DNA from: Aeromicrobium chenweiae
GTDB taxonomy: Bacteria; Actinomycetota; Actinomycetes; Propionibacteriales; Nocardioidaceae
Assembly (NCBI RefSeq): GCF_003065605.1
Contig: NZ_CP026952.1
Coordinates: 3,596,001-3,660,000 of the forward strand
Reading direction: 5' to 3'
Length of the DNA: 64,000 bases
This document shows positions 35,056 through 43,342 of the stretch, piece by piece (position 1 is the first letter of the stretch; each line of letters starts with the position of its first letter). Under the pieces are notes generated by a model. The model saw nothing but the letters and a program-made list of their open reading frames with translations, did not search any database and had not been told where the DNA came from. The position numbers were made by a program, and so were the translations under genes.

Positions 35056-35880
35056 ATGACGATGACGCCCGGACGAGCCGGCGACCAGGCGCACCACAGC
35101 ACCTGGCTCAAGCGCGGCGCACGGGTCGGACTGGTCGCCTACGGCGTCGTCCACCTGCTCATCGCCTGGATCGCGCTGCAGGTCGCGTGGTCGAGCGGCG
35201 GCGGCAACGCCAGCAGCGGCGGCGCCCTGAAGACCCTCGCCGACCAGCCGCTCGGCCGCACGATGCTGTGGGTCCTGGCCGTCGGCCTCGTCGCCCTCAC
35301 CCTCTGGCAGATCGCCACCGCGATCTGGGGCTACCAGTCCGAGGACGACCCGAAGCGGCTGTGGAAGCGCCTGATCGCCGGCGGTCGCGCCGTCGTCTAC
35401 GGCGTGCTGACGTTCTCCGCGACGAAGATCGCCGCGGGCTCCGGCGGCTCGTCGGGCGACGACTCCAAGGAGGAGGGCATCACCGCGCGCCTCCTGTCGG
35501 CGCCCGCCGGACGCGTGCTCGTCGTCGTGGTGAGCCTCGCGATCCTGGCCGTCGCCGTCAGCCAGGTGCGCCGCGGCCTCGCCGAGAAGTTCACCCACGA
35601 CCTCGAGCCCGCGGCGACGACCGGCGACTCCGGCCGGACCGTGCTGGCGCTCGGCAAGGTCGGCTACGTCGCCAAGGGTGTCGCGATCGGTGTCGTCGGC
35701 ATCCTGTTCGGCTGGGCCGCTCTGGCGTACGACCCGGAGAAGGCCGGCGGTCTCGACGACGCGCTCAAGACCGTCCGCGACCAGCCGTTCGGCCCGTACC
35801 TGCTCTCGGCGGTCGCGCTCGGCCTGGCGGCCTTCGGGCTGTACTGCTTCGCGTGGGCGCGGCACGCCAAGACGCGCTGA
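35056..35880 (+). CDS. DUF1206 integral membrane protein
   Basis: 274-aa membrane protein of the DUF1206 family. Three copies of a two-helix unit can be traced, each starting with an amphipathic KRGARVGLVAYGVVHLLIAWIA-, RLIAGGRAVVYGVLTFSATKI- or GKVGYVAKGVAIGVVGILFGW-type segment followed by another hydrophobic helix after LKTLADQPLG/DALKTVRDQPFG. Thus six spans. No activity known; the family is often found with stress genes. ATG 35056 follows GAGGAC by 5 bases; a GTG at 35044 overlapping the previous stop is the alternative and would add four residues. Confidence 0.85.
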   Translation: MTMTPGRAGDQAHHSTWLKRGARVGLVAYGVVHLLIAWIALQVAWSSGGGNASSGGALKTLADQPLGRTMLWVLAVGLVALTLWQIATAIWGYQSEDDPKRLWKRLIAGGRAVVYGVLTFSATKIAAGSGGSSGDDSKEEGITARLLSAPAGRVLVVVVSLAILAVAVSQVRRGLAEKFTHDLEPAATTGDSGRTVLALGKVGYVAKGVAIGVVGILFGWAALAYDPEKAGGLDDALKTVRDQPFGPYLLSAVALGLAAFGLYCFAWARHAKTR

Positions 35881-35949
35881 CCGCGGCGCCGCGATCCCGG
35901 CGGACCCACCGCGGTTGCGACCCCGGGCGGGGCCCCACAGGATGAGGCC

Positions 35950-37437
35950 ATGCACCTGTTCCGGATGAAGTCGGTCGAGCGCTCGATCGAGGAGACCGAC
36001 GAGCCGGAGCACCGGCTCAAGAAGGAGCTCTCGGCCTGGGACCTCACGGTCTTCGGCGTGGGCGTGATGGTCGGCACGGGCATCTTCGTGCTCACCGGCG
36101 AGCAGGCGCACGTCAACGCGGGCCCGGCGATCGTCATCTCGTTCATCCTGGCCGGCATCACCTGCGGGCTGGCGGCGCTCTGCTACGCCGAGTTCGCCTC
36201 GACCGTGCCGGTCGCCGGCAGTGCGTACACGTTCTCGTACGCGACGCTCGGCGAGCTCGTCGCCTGGATCATCGGCTGGGACCTCGTCCTCGAGCTCGCC
36301 CTCGGGGCTGCAGTCGTCGCCCGCGGCTGGTCGGCGTACCTGCAGTCCCTGTTCGACCTCCCCACCTGGCTGGCCGGCGACGAGGCGATCCCCGACTTCG
36401 GCGCGATCGCGATCGTCCTCGCCCTGACGGCGGTCGGCGTCCTCGGCACCAAGCTGTCCGGCCGCGTCACCGCGATCCTCGTGGTGGTCAAGGTCGCGGT
36501 GGTGACGTTCGTGATCGTCGTGGGACTGTTCTTCATCAAGGCGTCCAACTACCAGCCGTTCATCCCCAAGTCCGAGCCCACGGACGGCGGATCAGGACTC
36601 GACTCGACCCTTCTGCAGTCGCTGTTCGGCGTCGACCCGACCGTGTTCGGCGTGTACGGGATCATCGCCGCGGCGTCCGTCGTGTTCTTCGCCTACATCG
36701 GCTTCGACATCGTCGCCACCTCCGCGGAGGAGACCAAGAACCCGCAGCGTGACGTCCCGCGCGGCATCCTGGGCTCGCTCGCGATCGTCACGGTCCTCTA
36801 CGCCGCGGTCGCGTTCGTCGTCACGGGCATGCTGAAGTACAGCGACTCGCGCATGGAGACCGCCGCACCGCTCGCCGAGGCGTTCAAGGCCAACGACCTC
36901 GGCTGGGCGAGCAAGATCATCTCGGTGGGTGCGGTGGCCGGGCTCACCACCGTCGTGCTCGTGCTCATGCTCGGCCAGGCACGGGTGCTGTTCGCGATGT
37001 CCCGCGACGGGCTGCTGCCGGTCGGGCTCGCGCGGGTGCACCCCCGCTTCGGGACCCCGTACCGCATCACGGTCATCACCGGCGTCTTCGTGGCTGCGCT
37101 CGCCGGCTTCGTGCCGCTGTCGGAGCTCTCCAAGCTGGTGAGCATCGGCACCCTGTTCGCCTTCGTCCTGGTGTCGGTCGGGGTCATCATCCTGCGCCGC
37201 ACGCGCGCGGACCTGCACCGGCCGTTCCGCGTCCCGGGCGTGCCGCTCGTCCCCGCGCTGTCCGTCGCGGCGTGCCTGTGGCTCATGGTCAACCTGTCGG
37301 TCGAGACCTGGATCCGGTTCCTGATCTGGCTCGCGATCGGGTTCGTCGTCTACTTCACGTACGGCTACCGTCGCTCGCGGCTCGGGCGGGGCATGCGCCA
37401 GGCCGGGCAGGACAAGGAGTCCTCACCGACCGAGTGA
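35950..37437 (+). CDS. APC family amino acid permease (CAT-like)
   Basis: 495-aa amino-acid transporter with about twelve spans, plus an additional C-terminal pair characteristic of the CAT group. LTVFGVGVMVGTGIFVLTGE in TM1 holds the unwound GTGIF motif that binds the amino acid. CYAEFASTVPVAGSAYTFSY follows in TM2-3 and YIGFDIVATSAEETKNPQRD in TM6-7. LSKLVSIGTLFAFVLVSVGV and the TM11-12 pair complete it. The cationic-amino-acid family of Bacillus YfnA is closest in pattern. CAGGAT lies 6 bases before ATG (leaderless-like). Ends 12 bases from the convergent GNAT gene. Confidence 0.92.
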   Translation: MHLFRMKSVERSIEETDEPEHRLKKELSAWDLTVFGVGVMVGTGIFVLTGEQAHVNAGPAIVISFILAGITCGLAALCYAEFASTVPVAGSAYTFSYATLGELVAWIIGWDLVLELALGAAVVARGWSAYLQSLFDLPTWLAGDEAIPDFGAIAIVLALTAVGVLGTKLSGRVTAILVVVKVAVVTFVIVVGLFFIKASNYQPFIPKSEPTDGGSGLDSTLLQSLFGVDPTVFGVYGIIAAASVVFFAYIGFDIVATSAEETKNPQRDVPRGILGSLAIVTVLYAAVAFVVTGMLKYSDSRMETAAPLAEAFKANDLGWASKIISVGAVAGLTTVVLVLMLGQARVLFAMSRDGLLPVGLARVHPRFGTPYRITVITGVFVAALAGFVPLSELSKLVSIGTLFAFVLVSVGVIILRRTRADLHRPFRVPGVPLVPALSVAACLWLMVNLSVETWIRFLIWLAIGFVVYFTYGYRRSRLGRGMRQAGQDKESSPTE

Positions 37438-37449
37438 CGCCGGAGCGGC

Positions 37450-38010
37450 TCAGCCGCGCCACTCGTCGGCCAGGAGGGCGTAGACGTACTCGTCCAGCCA
37501 GCCGCGGTCGCGGTGCAGCGAGTCCCGCACGTGGTGCGCCTCGCGCCGCATGCCGAGCCGTTCCATCAGGCGCCACGACGGCTCGTTCTCGGCGAAGCAG
37601 GCGGCCACGACGCGCCGGAGTCCCAGGTCGTCGAAGCAGATCGTGACCAGCGCGCCCATCGCCTCGGTCGCCAGTCCGCGGCCGTGGTGGGCGGGGTCGA
37701 ACGTCCAGCCGAGCTCGGCCTCGGTAGCTGCCGCGGCCCGGATCACCTCGCTCTGCCCGTAGGCGTCCTTGACCCTGACCATGAGGTCGCCGATCACCCG
37801 CCCGTCGAGCTCGACGACGACCGCGGTCGGTCCGTCGCCGAACCGCTCGGCGAGCGACTCGACGTCGCGTGAGGTGCTGGTGATCCACTCGGCCACTGCC
37901 GGCGACGACCGGTACGCGAAGATCGCCGGGACGTCCGCCGCCTCGAAGCGGCGCAGCACCAGCCGGTCGGTGACGACCGGCCAGTCGACGGCGTCAAGAG
38001 GTGAGGTCAT
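37450..38010 (-). CDS. GNAT family N-acetyltransferase (RimJ/RimL-like)
   Basis: 186-aa GNAT protein. TDRLVLRRFEAADVPAIFAYRSSPAVAEW is the RimJ/RimL/Acetyltransf_3 opening. AELGWTFDPAHHGRGLATEAMGALVTICF contains the acetyl-CoA pyrophosphate loop (H-x-G-R-G-L-A). CFAENEPSWRLMERLGMRREAH is the C-terminal half that contacts the acceptor. It probably acetylates a protein N-terminus or a small amine such as an antibiotic. GAGGGTGAGGGG lies just before ATG 38010. Ends 12 bases from the permease gene. Confidence 0.88.
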   Translation of the reverse strand: MTSPLDAVDWPVVTDRLVLRRFEAADVPAIFAYRSSPAVAEWITSTSRDVESLAERFGDGPTAVVVELDGRVIGDLMVRVKDAYGQSEVIRAAAATEAELGWTFDPAHHGRGLATEAMGALVTICFDDLGLRRVVAACFAENEPSWRLMERLGMRREAHHVRDSLHRDRGWLDEYVYALLADEWRG

Positions 38011-38029
38011 CCCCTCACCCTCTCACCCG

Positions 38030-38647
38030 TCAGCGGTGCGCGGTTGCCGTGAAGTGGTGTGTCGCGGCCTCGACGATGTCGTCGGGCGTGGCCTCGAGCG
38101 TGCCCTCGATCCACGCGGTCACCAGCTCGGCGACGCCGCCGATGAACATCGTGGCGGCCATGCGGCCCTCCTTCTCGCTCCACGCCTCGGGGCCGTAGAG
38201 CTCGCCCGCCTCGTGCTGCGCGAGCTCGGCGAACTGGCGCAGCAGGCGGGCCCGGTGCGGGCGGAGGGCGTCCAGGGACACGGACTCGACGATCGCCACG
38301 CGCCCCTTGCGGGGGTCGTCGGTGAGGATCTCGACGAACGCGCCGATGCCCGCCCGGACGCGCTCGGTCGGCCCGCCCTCGGTCTCGTCGACCGCGGCCA
38401 CGGCACGCTCGGCGATCTGGGCCGCGATGTCGTCCATGACGGCCATCAAGGCCTCGTCCAGGCCGCTGAAGCTCTGGTAGAAGTAGCGCTCGGTCAGGCC
38501 CGCCGCGGCGCAGATGCGGGTCATCGTGACCGTGGGTCCGCCCTCGCTCCCCCACACCTCGAGCGTCGCCTCCAGCAGTCGGGTGCGACGGTCCGCGTGC
38601 CGCTGCTCAGCGGTCATGCCGCGGTACTGCCCTGCCTTGACTGCCAT
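38030..38647 (-). CDS. TetR family regulator of the P450/SDR pair
   Basis: 205-aa TetR regulator. RTRLLEATLEVWGSEG, TVTMTRICAAAGLTERYFYQSFSGLDEAL forms the helix-turn-helix. The C-terminal domain, with ESVSLDALRPHRARLLRQ, is the ligand part. ATG 38647 is chosen because CAATAT lies 7 bases upstream; an ATG at 38656 would lie within that -10. A 16-bp near-perfect palindrome (38660-38675) sits between this gene and the divergent P450 gene. Control of P450 and self-control are likely, perhaps with a lipophilic effector the P450 oxidises. Confidence 0.9.
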   Translation of the reverse strand: MAVKAGQYRGMTAEQRHADRRTRLLEATLEVWGSEGGPTVTMTRICAAAGLTERYFYQSFSGLDEALMAVMDDIAAQIAERAVAAVDETEGGPTERVRAGIGAFVEILTDDPRKGRVAIVESVSLDALRPHRARLLRQFAELAQHEAGELYGPEAWSEKEGRMAATMFIGGVAELVTAWIEGTLEATPDDIVEAATHHFTATAHR

Positions 38648-38659
38648 GGAACACATATT

Positions 38660-38675
38660 GACAGAACGTCCTGTC
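38660..38675. promoter_or_regulatory. TetR operator between regulator and P450 genes
   Basis: GACAGAACGTCCTGTC is palindromic except for one base pair and lies 13 bases from the tetR ATG and 17 from the P450 GTG. It is the only strong symmetric element in the 45-bp divergent promoter. Binding not shown. Confidence 0.72.
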
Positions 38676-38692
38676 TGAATCAAGATGCCTGT

Positions 38693-40015
38693 GTGAGCCA
38701 GACCACCGTTGCCCCTCCGCGTCGCCGCGGGCTGCCCTATGTCGGACGCACCTTGGCGTACGTCCGCGACCCGATGCAGATGATGCGATCCCAGTACGAC
38801 GGCTGGGGACCGGTGTCCGACATCGACTTCATCGGCAAGCGCTGGACCGTGCTGCTCGGGCCGGACGCGTGCGAGGCCGCACTGCGCAACGCCGACAAGG
38901 CGTTCGCGAGCGGCGACGGCTGGGGCTACCTGGTCGGGCCGTTCTTCGACCGGGGCCTGATGCTGCTCGACTTCGACGAGCACCACCGGCACCGTCGCAT
39001 CATGCAGTCGGCGTTCACCCGCGACCGGCTCGAGGGATACACCGCGGCCCTGCAGCCCGCCGTCGCCGCCGGCATCGCCGAGTGGCGGGCCGATCCGGCG
39101 TTCCTCGCGTACCCGGCGCTCAAGGAGCTGACCCTCGACCTCGCGACCGAGGTCTTCATGGGCGGGGCCGACCTCGCCACGCCCGACGAGCTCGACCGGG
39201 TCAACCAGGCGTTCATCGACTGCGTCCAGTCCGCGACCGCCCTGCTGCGGGCCAACATCCCCGGCACCCGTTGGGGCCGGGCCATCCGCGGGCGCCGACT
39301 CCTCGAGGAGTTCTTCGGGCGCCACCTCGCGGCCAAGCGTGCCGCACCGGGCGACGACCTGTTCTCGGTGCTGTGCCACCTCGAGACCGAGGACGGTGAG
39401 CGGTTCAGCGACCAGGACATCGTCAACCACATGATCTTCCTGCTGATGGCCGCGCACGACACCTCGACCATCACGGTGTCGACCGTCATGCAGCAGCTCG
39501 GGCAGCACCCCGAGTGGCAGGAGCGGTGCCGCGCCGAGGCGCTGGCCCTGCCGGAGAACCCCACGCTGGCCGACCTCGACGGGCTCGTCGCGATCGACCT
39601 GGTGATGAAGGAGAGCCTGCGCCTGGTGCCGCCGGTGCCGGTGCTCGCCCGCAAGACCGTCAAGGAGACCGAGATCCTCGGTCACACCATCCCGGCCGAC
39701 CGGCTCGTCGCCGTGATGGTCCACCTCTCCCACCACATGGCCGAGCTGTGGGAGGACCCCGAACGGTTCGACCCCGAGCGGTTCGCCGACGACCGGCGCG
39801 AGGACAAGGTGCACCGCTACGCGTGGGAGCCCTTCGGCGGCGGTGTGCACAAGTGCATCGGCCTGTTCTTCGCGGGCGCCGAGGTCAAGACGATCCTGGT
39901 GCACCTGCTGCGCGAGTTCGAGTGGACCGTCGACGCCGACTACCGCGCCCCCATGAGCTACACGTCCCTGCCGTTCCCCAAGGACGGTCAACCCGTCCAC
40001 CTCACCCGCCGCTGA
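38693..40015 (+). CDS. cytochrome P450
   Basis: 440-aa soluble P450. The heme-ligating cysteine is C388 in FGGGVHKCIG. The I-helix oxygen-activation motif is AAHDTS (253-258), and the K-helix ExxR is KESLR (E307, R310). PERF-type meander DPERFDPERF is also present. The pattern resembles the CYP51/CYP120-like group that acts on terpenoids or sterols, judged by the N-terminal YVGRTLAYVRDPMQMM and heme-loop FGGGVHKCIG. GTG 38693 was chosen; the long upstream open frame is antisense of other genes. Redox partners are not encoded nearby. A downstream SDR, 14 bases away, probably oxidises the hydroxylated product. Confidence 0.92.
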   Translation: MSQTTVAPPRRRGLPYVGRTLAYVRDPMQMMRSQYDGWGPVSDIDFIGKRWTVLLGPDACEAALRNADKAFASGDGWGYLVGPFFDRGLMLLDFDEHHRHRRIMQSAFTRDRLEGYTAALQPAVAAGIAEWRADPAFLAYPALKELTLDLATEVFMGGADLATPDELDRVNQAFIDCVQSATALLRANIPGTRWGRAIRGRRLLEEFFGRHLAAKRAAPGDDLFSVLCHLETEDGERFSDQDIVNHMIFLLMAAHDTSTITVSTVMQQLGQHPEWQERCRAEALALPENPTLADLDGLVAIDLVMKESLRLVPPVPVLARKTVKETEILGHTIPADRLVAVMVHLSHHMAELWEDPERFDPERFADDRREDKVHRYAWEPFGGGVHKCIGLFFAGAEVKTILVHLLREFEWTVDADYRAPMSYTSLPFPKDGQPVHLTRR

Positions 40016-40029
40016 ACCCAGGAGCCCCC

Positions 40030-40854
40030 ATGTCCCGATCCCTTCGCAACCAGCTCGTCGTCATCACCGGGGCCGGTCGCGGCATCGGCCTGTCCACGGC
40101 CCGCCACTTCGTCGCCGCCGGCGCCCAGGTCGTCATCGGCGACCTCGACGACGACGTCGCCGCCAAGGCCGCGGCCCAGGTCGGCGGCGGGACGGTCGGC
40201 CTGACCGTCGACGTCTCCGACCGGGCCTCGTATGCCGCGTTCATCGACCGGGCCAGGGCGGTCGGCACGATCGACATCCTGGTCAACAACGCGGGCATCA
40301 TGCCGCTCGCGCCCCTGACCGAGGAGTCCGACGAGGCCACCGACCGCATCATCGACGTGAACCTGCGCGGTGTCATCACCGGGACGAAGCTCGTGGTCCC
40401 GCAGATGATCCAGCGCGGGCACGGCCACGTCATCAACATCGCGTCGGCCGTCGGCCGCATCGCGGTGGCGAACGGGGCCACGTACAGCGCGAGCAAGTAC
40501 GCCGTGGTCGGGTTCTCCGAGGCGATGCGCTCGGAGCTCCAGCCGCACGGCGTGGACGTGTCCTGCATCCTGCCGACCGTCGTCGCGACCGAGCTCGCGG
40601 CGGGCGTCTCGGCGACCAAGGGCATGCGCGCCGCCCAGCCGGACGACGTGGCCAAGGCCGTGGTGCGCGTCGCGCAGAAGCCGCAGTTCGAGACCTGGGT
40701 GCCGCGGCACAGCAAGGGCATCTTCTACTCCAGCAACGCGCTGCCCCGCCGCCTGAAGGATGCGCTGGGGCACGCGATCGGCGCCGACCGCGCGTTGAGC
40801 GACGTCGACGCCGACGCCCGGGCCGAGTACGAGCGGCGCGCGGCCCGCCCGTAG
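40030..40854 (+). CDS. SDR family oxidoreductase following the P450
   Basis: 274-aa SDR. TGAGRGIGLSTARHF binds the cofactor, GDLDDDVAAK gives an aspartate after strand 2 (NAD preference), NNAGIMPLAPL, the serine in INIASAVGRIAV and Y-x3-K in YSASKYAVVGF. AGGAGCCCCC precedes ATG 40030, 14 bases after the P450 stop, so they share a transcript. A P450 then SDR order suggests alcohol to ketone oxidation of the P450 product; substrate unknown. It converges on the LON-domain gene with 10 bases between stops. Confidence 0.9.
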   Translation: MSRSLRNQLVVITGAGRGIGLSTARHFVAAGAQVVIGDLDDDVAAKAAAQVGGGTVGLTVDVSDRASYAAFIDRARAVGTIDILVNNAGIMPLAPLTEESDEATDRIIDVNLRGVITGTKLVVPQMIQRGHGHVINIASAVGRIAVANGATYSASKYAVVGFSEAMRSELQPHGVDVSCILPTVVATELAAGVSATKGMRAAQPDDVAKAVVRVAQKPQFETWVPRHSKGIFYSSNALPRRLKDALGHAIGADRALSDVDADARAEYERRAARP

Positions 40855-40864
40855 GTCCAGGTCC

Positions 40865-41479
40865 CTAGTCGGGGAGCCGCAGCTCCGCGGCCTCCTGGGT
40901 CGCCGTCGCCACGGCGTCCAGGAGGCCCTCGACGCTCGTGGCCTGCAGCAGCGACACCTGGTCGTACGCGCCGACCGGTGCGATCGCGGCCAGCTGCCAC
41001 AACGCGGCGAGGGGCTCGTCGGCCAGCCCGATCGTCGAGGACCAGCGCTGCTCCTCGAACTCGCTGATCCGCGCCATCGTCACGCGGACCAGCTCCTCGA
41101 CCTCGTCCCGGCGGTCGCGCCACTGCTCATCCCACTCCAGGGCGGGGAGCAGGCGCACCAGTGCGCGGGGGTAGGGGTCGTCCGGCAGCCACTCGACGAC
41201 CTCGAACCGCCGACCGCCCTGGGCGACGAGTGACACGAACCCGTCCGCGGGACCGACCTCGACGACCTGGGCGACCGTGCCGGTGGAGAACCGCTGCTCA
41301 CCGCCGCCGACCTCGTGACCGCGCTCGATCAGGACGACACCGAACTCGGCCGACTCCCGGGCGAGGACGTCCTGGAGCATCTGCAGGTAGCGGTCCTCGA
41401 AGACCCGCAGGGGCAGGGGCATCGCCGGGAACAGGACGGACCCGAGCGGGAACATCGAAAGCTCGACGAGATCCTGCAC
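40865..41479 (-). CDS. LON peptidase substrate-binding domain protein
   Basis: 204-aa protein consisting of the Lon N-terminal (substrate-binding) domain alone, without ATPase or protease parts. FPLGSVLFPAMPLPLRVFEDRYLQML is the characteristic first strand block; FGVVLIERGHEVGGGE and GTVAQVVEV follow. Free-standing LON domain proteins are frequent in actinobacteria and have no defined role; they may present substrates or control protein turnover. The GTG at 41479 was used and lies 4 bases behind the ABC ATPase stop, which puts the gene in the siderophore-import transcript. Confidence 0.87.
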   Translation of the reverse strand: MQDLVELSMFPLGSVLFPAMPLPLRVFEDRYLQMLQDVLARESAEFGVVLIERGHEVGGGEQRFSTGTVAQVVEVGPADGFVSLVAQGGRRFEVVEWLPDDPYPRALVRLLPALEWDEQWRDRRDEVEELVRVTMARISEFEEQRWSSTIGLADEPLAALWQLAAIAPVGAYDQVSLLQATSVEGLLDAVATATQEAAELRLPD

Positions 41480-41483
41480 GGCG

Positions 41484-42305
41484 TCAGGCCAGCGCCTCGA
41501 CGACCGACCGGTCGGCGTGGTGGCGGCCGCGGGGGACGATCATCGGCGTGCCGCTGACCGGGTCGGGCACCACGTCGCACGCGAGGCCGAAGACCTCGGT
41601 CACGACCGCGGCGTCGATGACGTCGCGGGGGGCGCCCTCGGCCAGGATCGAGCCCTTCTTCATCGCGATGATGTGGTCGGCGTAGCGGCAGGCGAGGTTG
41701 AGGTCGTGCAGCACCAGGACGATCGTCTTGCCGGACTCGCGGTTCAGGTCGGTCAGCAGATCGAGCAGCTCGACCTGGTGGTTGATGTCCAGGAACGTCG
41801 TCGGCTCGTCCAGCAGCAGCAGGTCCGTGTCCTGCGCCAGGGCCATCGCGACCCACACCCGCTGGCGCTGACCGCCGGACAGCTCGGAGAGGGCCCGGCC
41901 CTCCAGGTCGGTCGTCCCGGTCGCCGCCAGCGCCGCGGCCACCGCGTGGTCGTCCTCCGCGCTCCAGCGCCGGAACCAGCCCTGGTGCGGGTAGCGACCG
42001 CGTCCCACGAGGTCGCCGACCGTGATGCCGTCGGGGGCGACCGGTGACTGCGGCAGCAGGCCGAGGACCCGGGCCACGTCCGCGCTCTTCATGTCGTGCA
42101 GCGACGTGCCGTCGAGGAGGACCTGCCCGGCGCGCGGGCGCAGCAGGCGGGCGAGACCGCGCAGCAGGGTCGACTTGCCGCACGCGTTGGCGCCGACGAT
42201 CACCGTGATCTTGCCGTCGGGGATCTCGACGTCGAGGTCGGACACGATGTCGGAGTCGGCGTAGCCGAGGGTGAGGTGCTGGGCACGCAGGTCGTGGGAG
42301 GTCAT
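41484..42305 (-). CDS. ferric-siderophore ABC transporter ATPase
   Basis: 273-aa FecE/FhuC-type ATPase driving import of iron-siderophore complexes. Walker A is GANACGKST (residues ~36-44), the Q-loop is LLPQSPVAPDG, signature LSGGQRQRVWVAMAL, Walker B LLLLDEPTTFLD and switch histidine VLHDLNLACRYADH. All motors are intact. It overlaps the upstream permease (ATGA), and belongs to an ATP-permease-permease operon lacking a substrate-binding protein gene. The iron box 2.1 kb upstream should control it. Confidence 0.93.
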   Translation of the reverse strand: MTSHDLRAQHLTLGYADSDIVSDLDVEIPDGKITVIVGANACGKSTLLRGLARLLRPRAGQVLLDGTSLHDMKSADVARVLGLLPQSPVAPDGITVGDLVGRGRYPHQGWFRRWSAEDDHAVAAALAATGTTDLEGRALSELSGGQRQRVWVAMALAQDTDLLLLDEPTTFLDINHQVELLDLLTDLNRESGKTIVLVLHDLNLACRYADHIIAMKKGSILAEGAPRDVIDAAVVTEVFGLACDVVPDPVSGTPMIVPRGRHHADRSVVEALA

Positions 42306-43342
42306 CCGCCGCGTCCTTCCCGGTTGACGGTGGCGAGGAGCCAGATGAGGTAGGGGGCGCCGACCAGCCCGGTGATGACGCCGGTCGGCAGCGAGGTCGG
42401 CAGCAGCTGCTCCGACACGAGGTCCGCTGCCAGGACGATGATCGCGCCGACGAGACCGGCCGCGAGGACGCCGCCGGCGGGGCCGGTCAGCCGCTGGGCG
42501 ATGGGGGCCGCGATGAGCGCCACGAACATGATGGGGCCCGCGACGGCGGTCGAGAAGCCGATGAGGACGATCGACACGGCGAGGAGCGCCAGTCGGCCGA
42601 CCTCGACCCGGGAGCCGAGGGCCCTCGCTGTGTCGTCCCCCAGCTCGAGCGCGCGCAGGGGCCGCTCGAGGACCAGCGCGACCGGGACGAGGACGAGGAG
42701 CGCGACCAGGAGAGTGCGCAGCTCACCGGACCCGGCCTGGCCGACCGTGCCGACCAGCCACGTCATCGCCTCGCGCGCCTCGTAGAGATCGGCACGCGTG
42801 ATGACGTAGCCGACGAGCGAGAGCAGCAGCTGGGAGACGCCGATGCCGATGAGGATGAACCGGTAGCCCGAGATCCCGTCCCGCCAGGCCAGCAGGTAGA
42901 TCGCGAGCGCGGCCAGCAGGGCGCCGGCGAGGGCGGAGGCGGAGACCACCAGGCTCCCGGCACCGAACAGGACGATCGCCGTGACGGCGAACAGGCTCGC
43001 GCCGGACGACACGCCCACGAAGTCGGGCGAGGCCAGCGGGTTGCCCAGCAGCTTCTGGAACACGAAGCCCGAGATGCCGAGCGCCAGGCCGACGGCCAAC
43101 GCCGCCGCTGCGGTCGGGAGCCGCAGGTCGCGGACGATGAAGTCGACCGCGGGGTCGTCGGTGAGCCGGAACGCCGAGCCGATCACGTCGAGCGGCGGGA
43201 CGACGTAGTCGCCGACCATCATCGTCAGGACGAAGAGCGCGAACGCGACCACGGCCAGCGTCGCGGTCACGACGAGCGAGCGGCGGTGCCGGACCTGGCG
43301 GCCCGACCGGACCGTGGCGCGGGGCTGGAGGAGCGCGGTCAT
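42302..43342 (-). CDS. ferric-siderophore ABC permease (FecD-like)
   Basis: 346-aa BtuC/FecCD-type permease, about ten spans. The first span follows a basic N-terminus (VRHRRSLVVTATLAVVAFALFVL). The characteristic coupling helix before the final spans is present in DDTARALGSRVEVGRLALL, and GPIMFVALIAAPIAQRLTGP and ADLVSEQLLPTSLPTGVITGLVGAPYLIWLL complete the C-terminal half. ATG 43342 shares one base with the stop of the partner permease (TGATG). It forms a heterodimer with the next-encoded permease. Confidence 0.92.
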   Translation of the reverse strand: MTALLQPRATVRSGRQVRHRRSLVVTATLAVVAFALFVLTMMVGDYVVPPLDVIGSAFRLTDDPAVDFIVRDLRLPTAAAALAVGLALGISGFVFQKLLGNPLASPDFVGVSSGASLFAVTAIVLFGAGSLVVSASALAGALLAALAIYLLAWRDGISGYRFILIGIGVSQLLLSLVGYVITRADLYEAREAMTWLVGTVGQAGSGELRTLLVALLVLVPVALVLERPLRALELGDDTARALGSRVEVGRLALLAVSIVLIGFSTAVAGPIMFVALIAAPIAQRLTGPAGGVLAAGLVGAIIVLAADLVSEQLLPTSLPTGVITGLVGAPYLIWLLATVNREGRGG

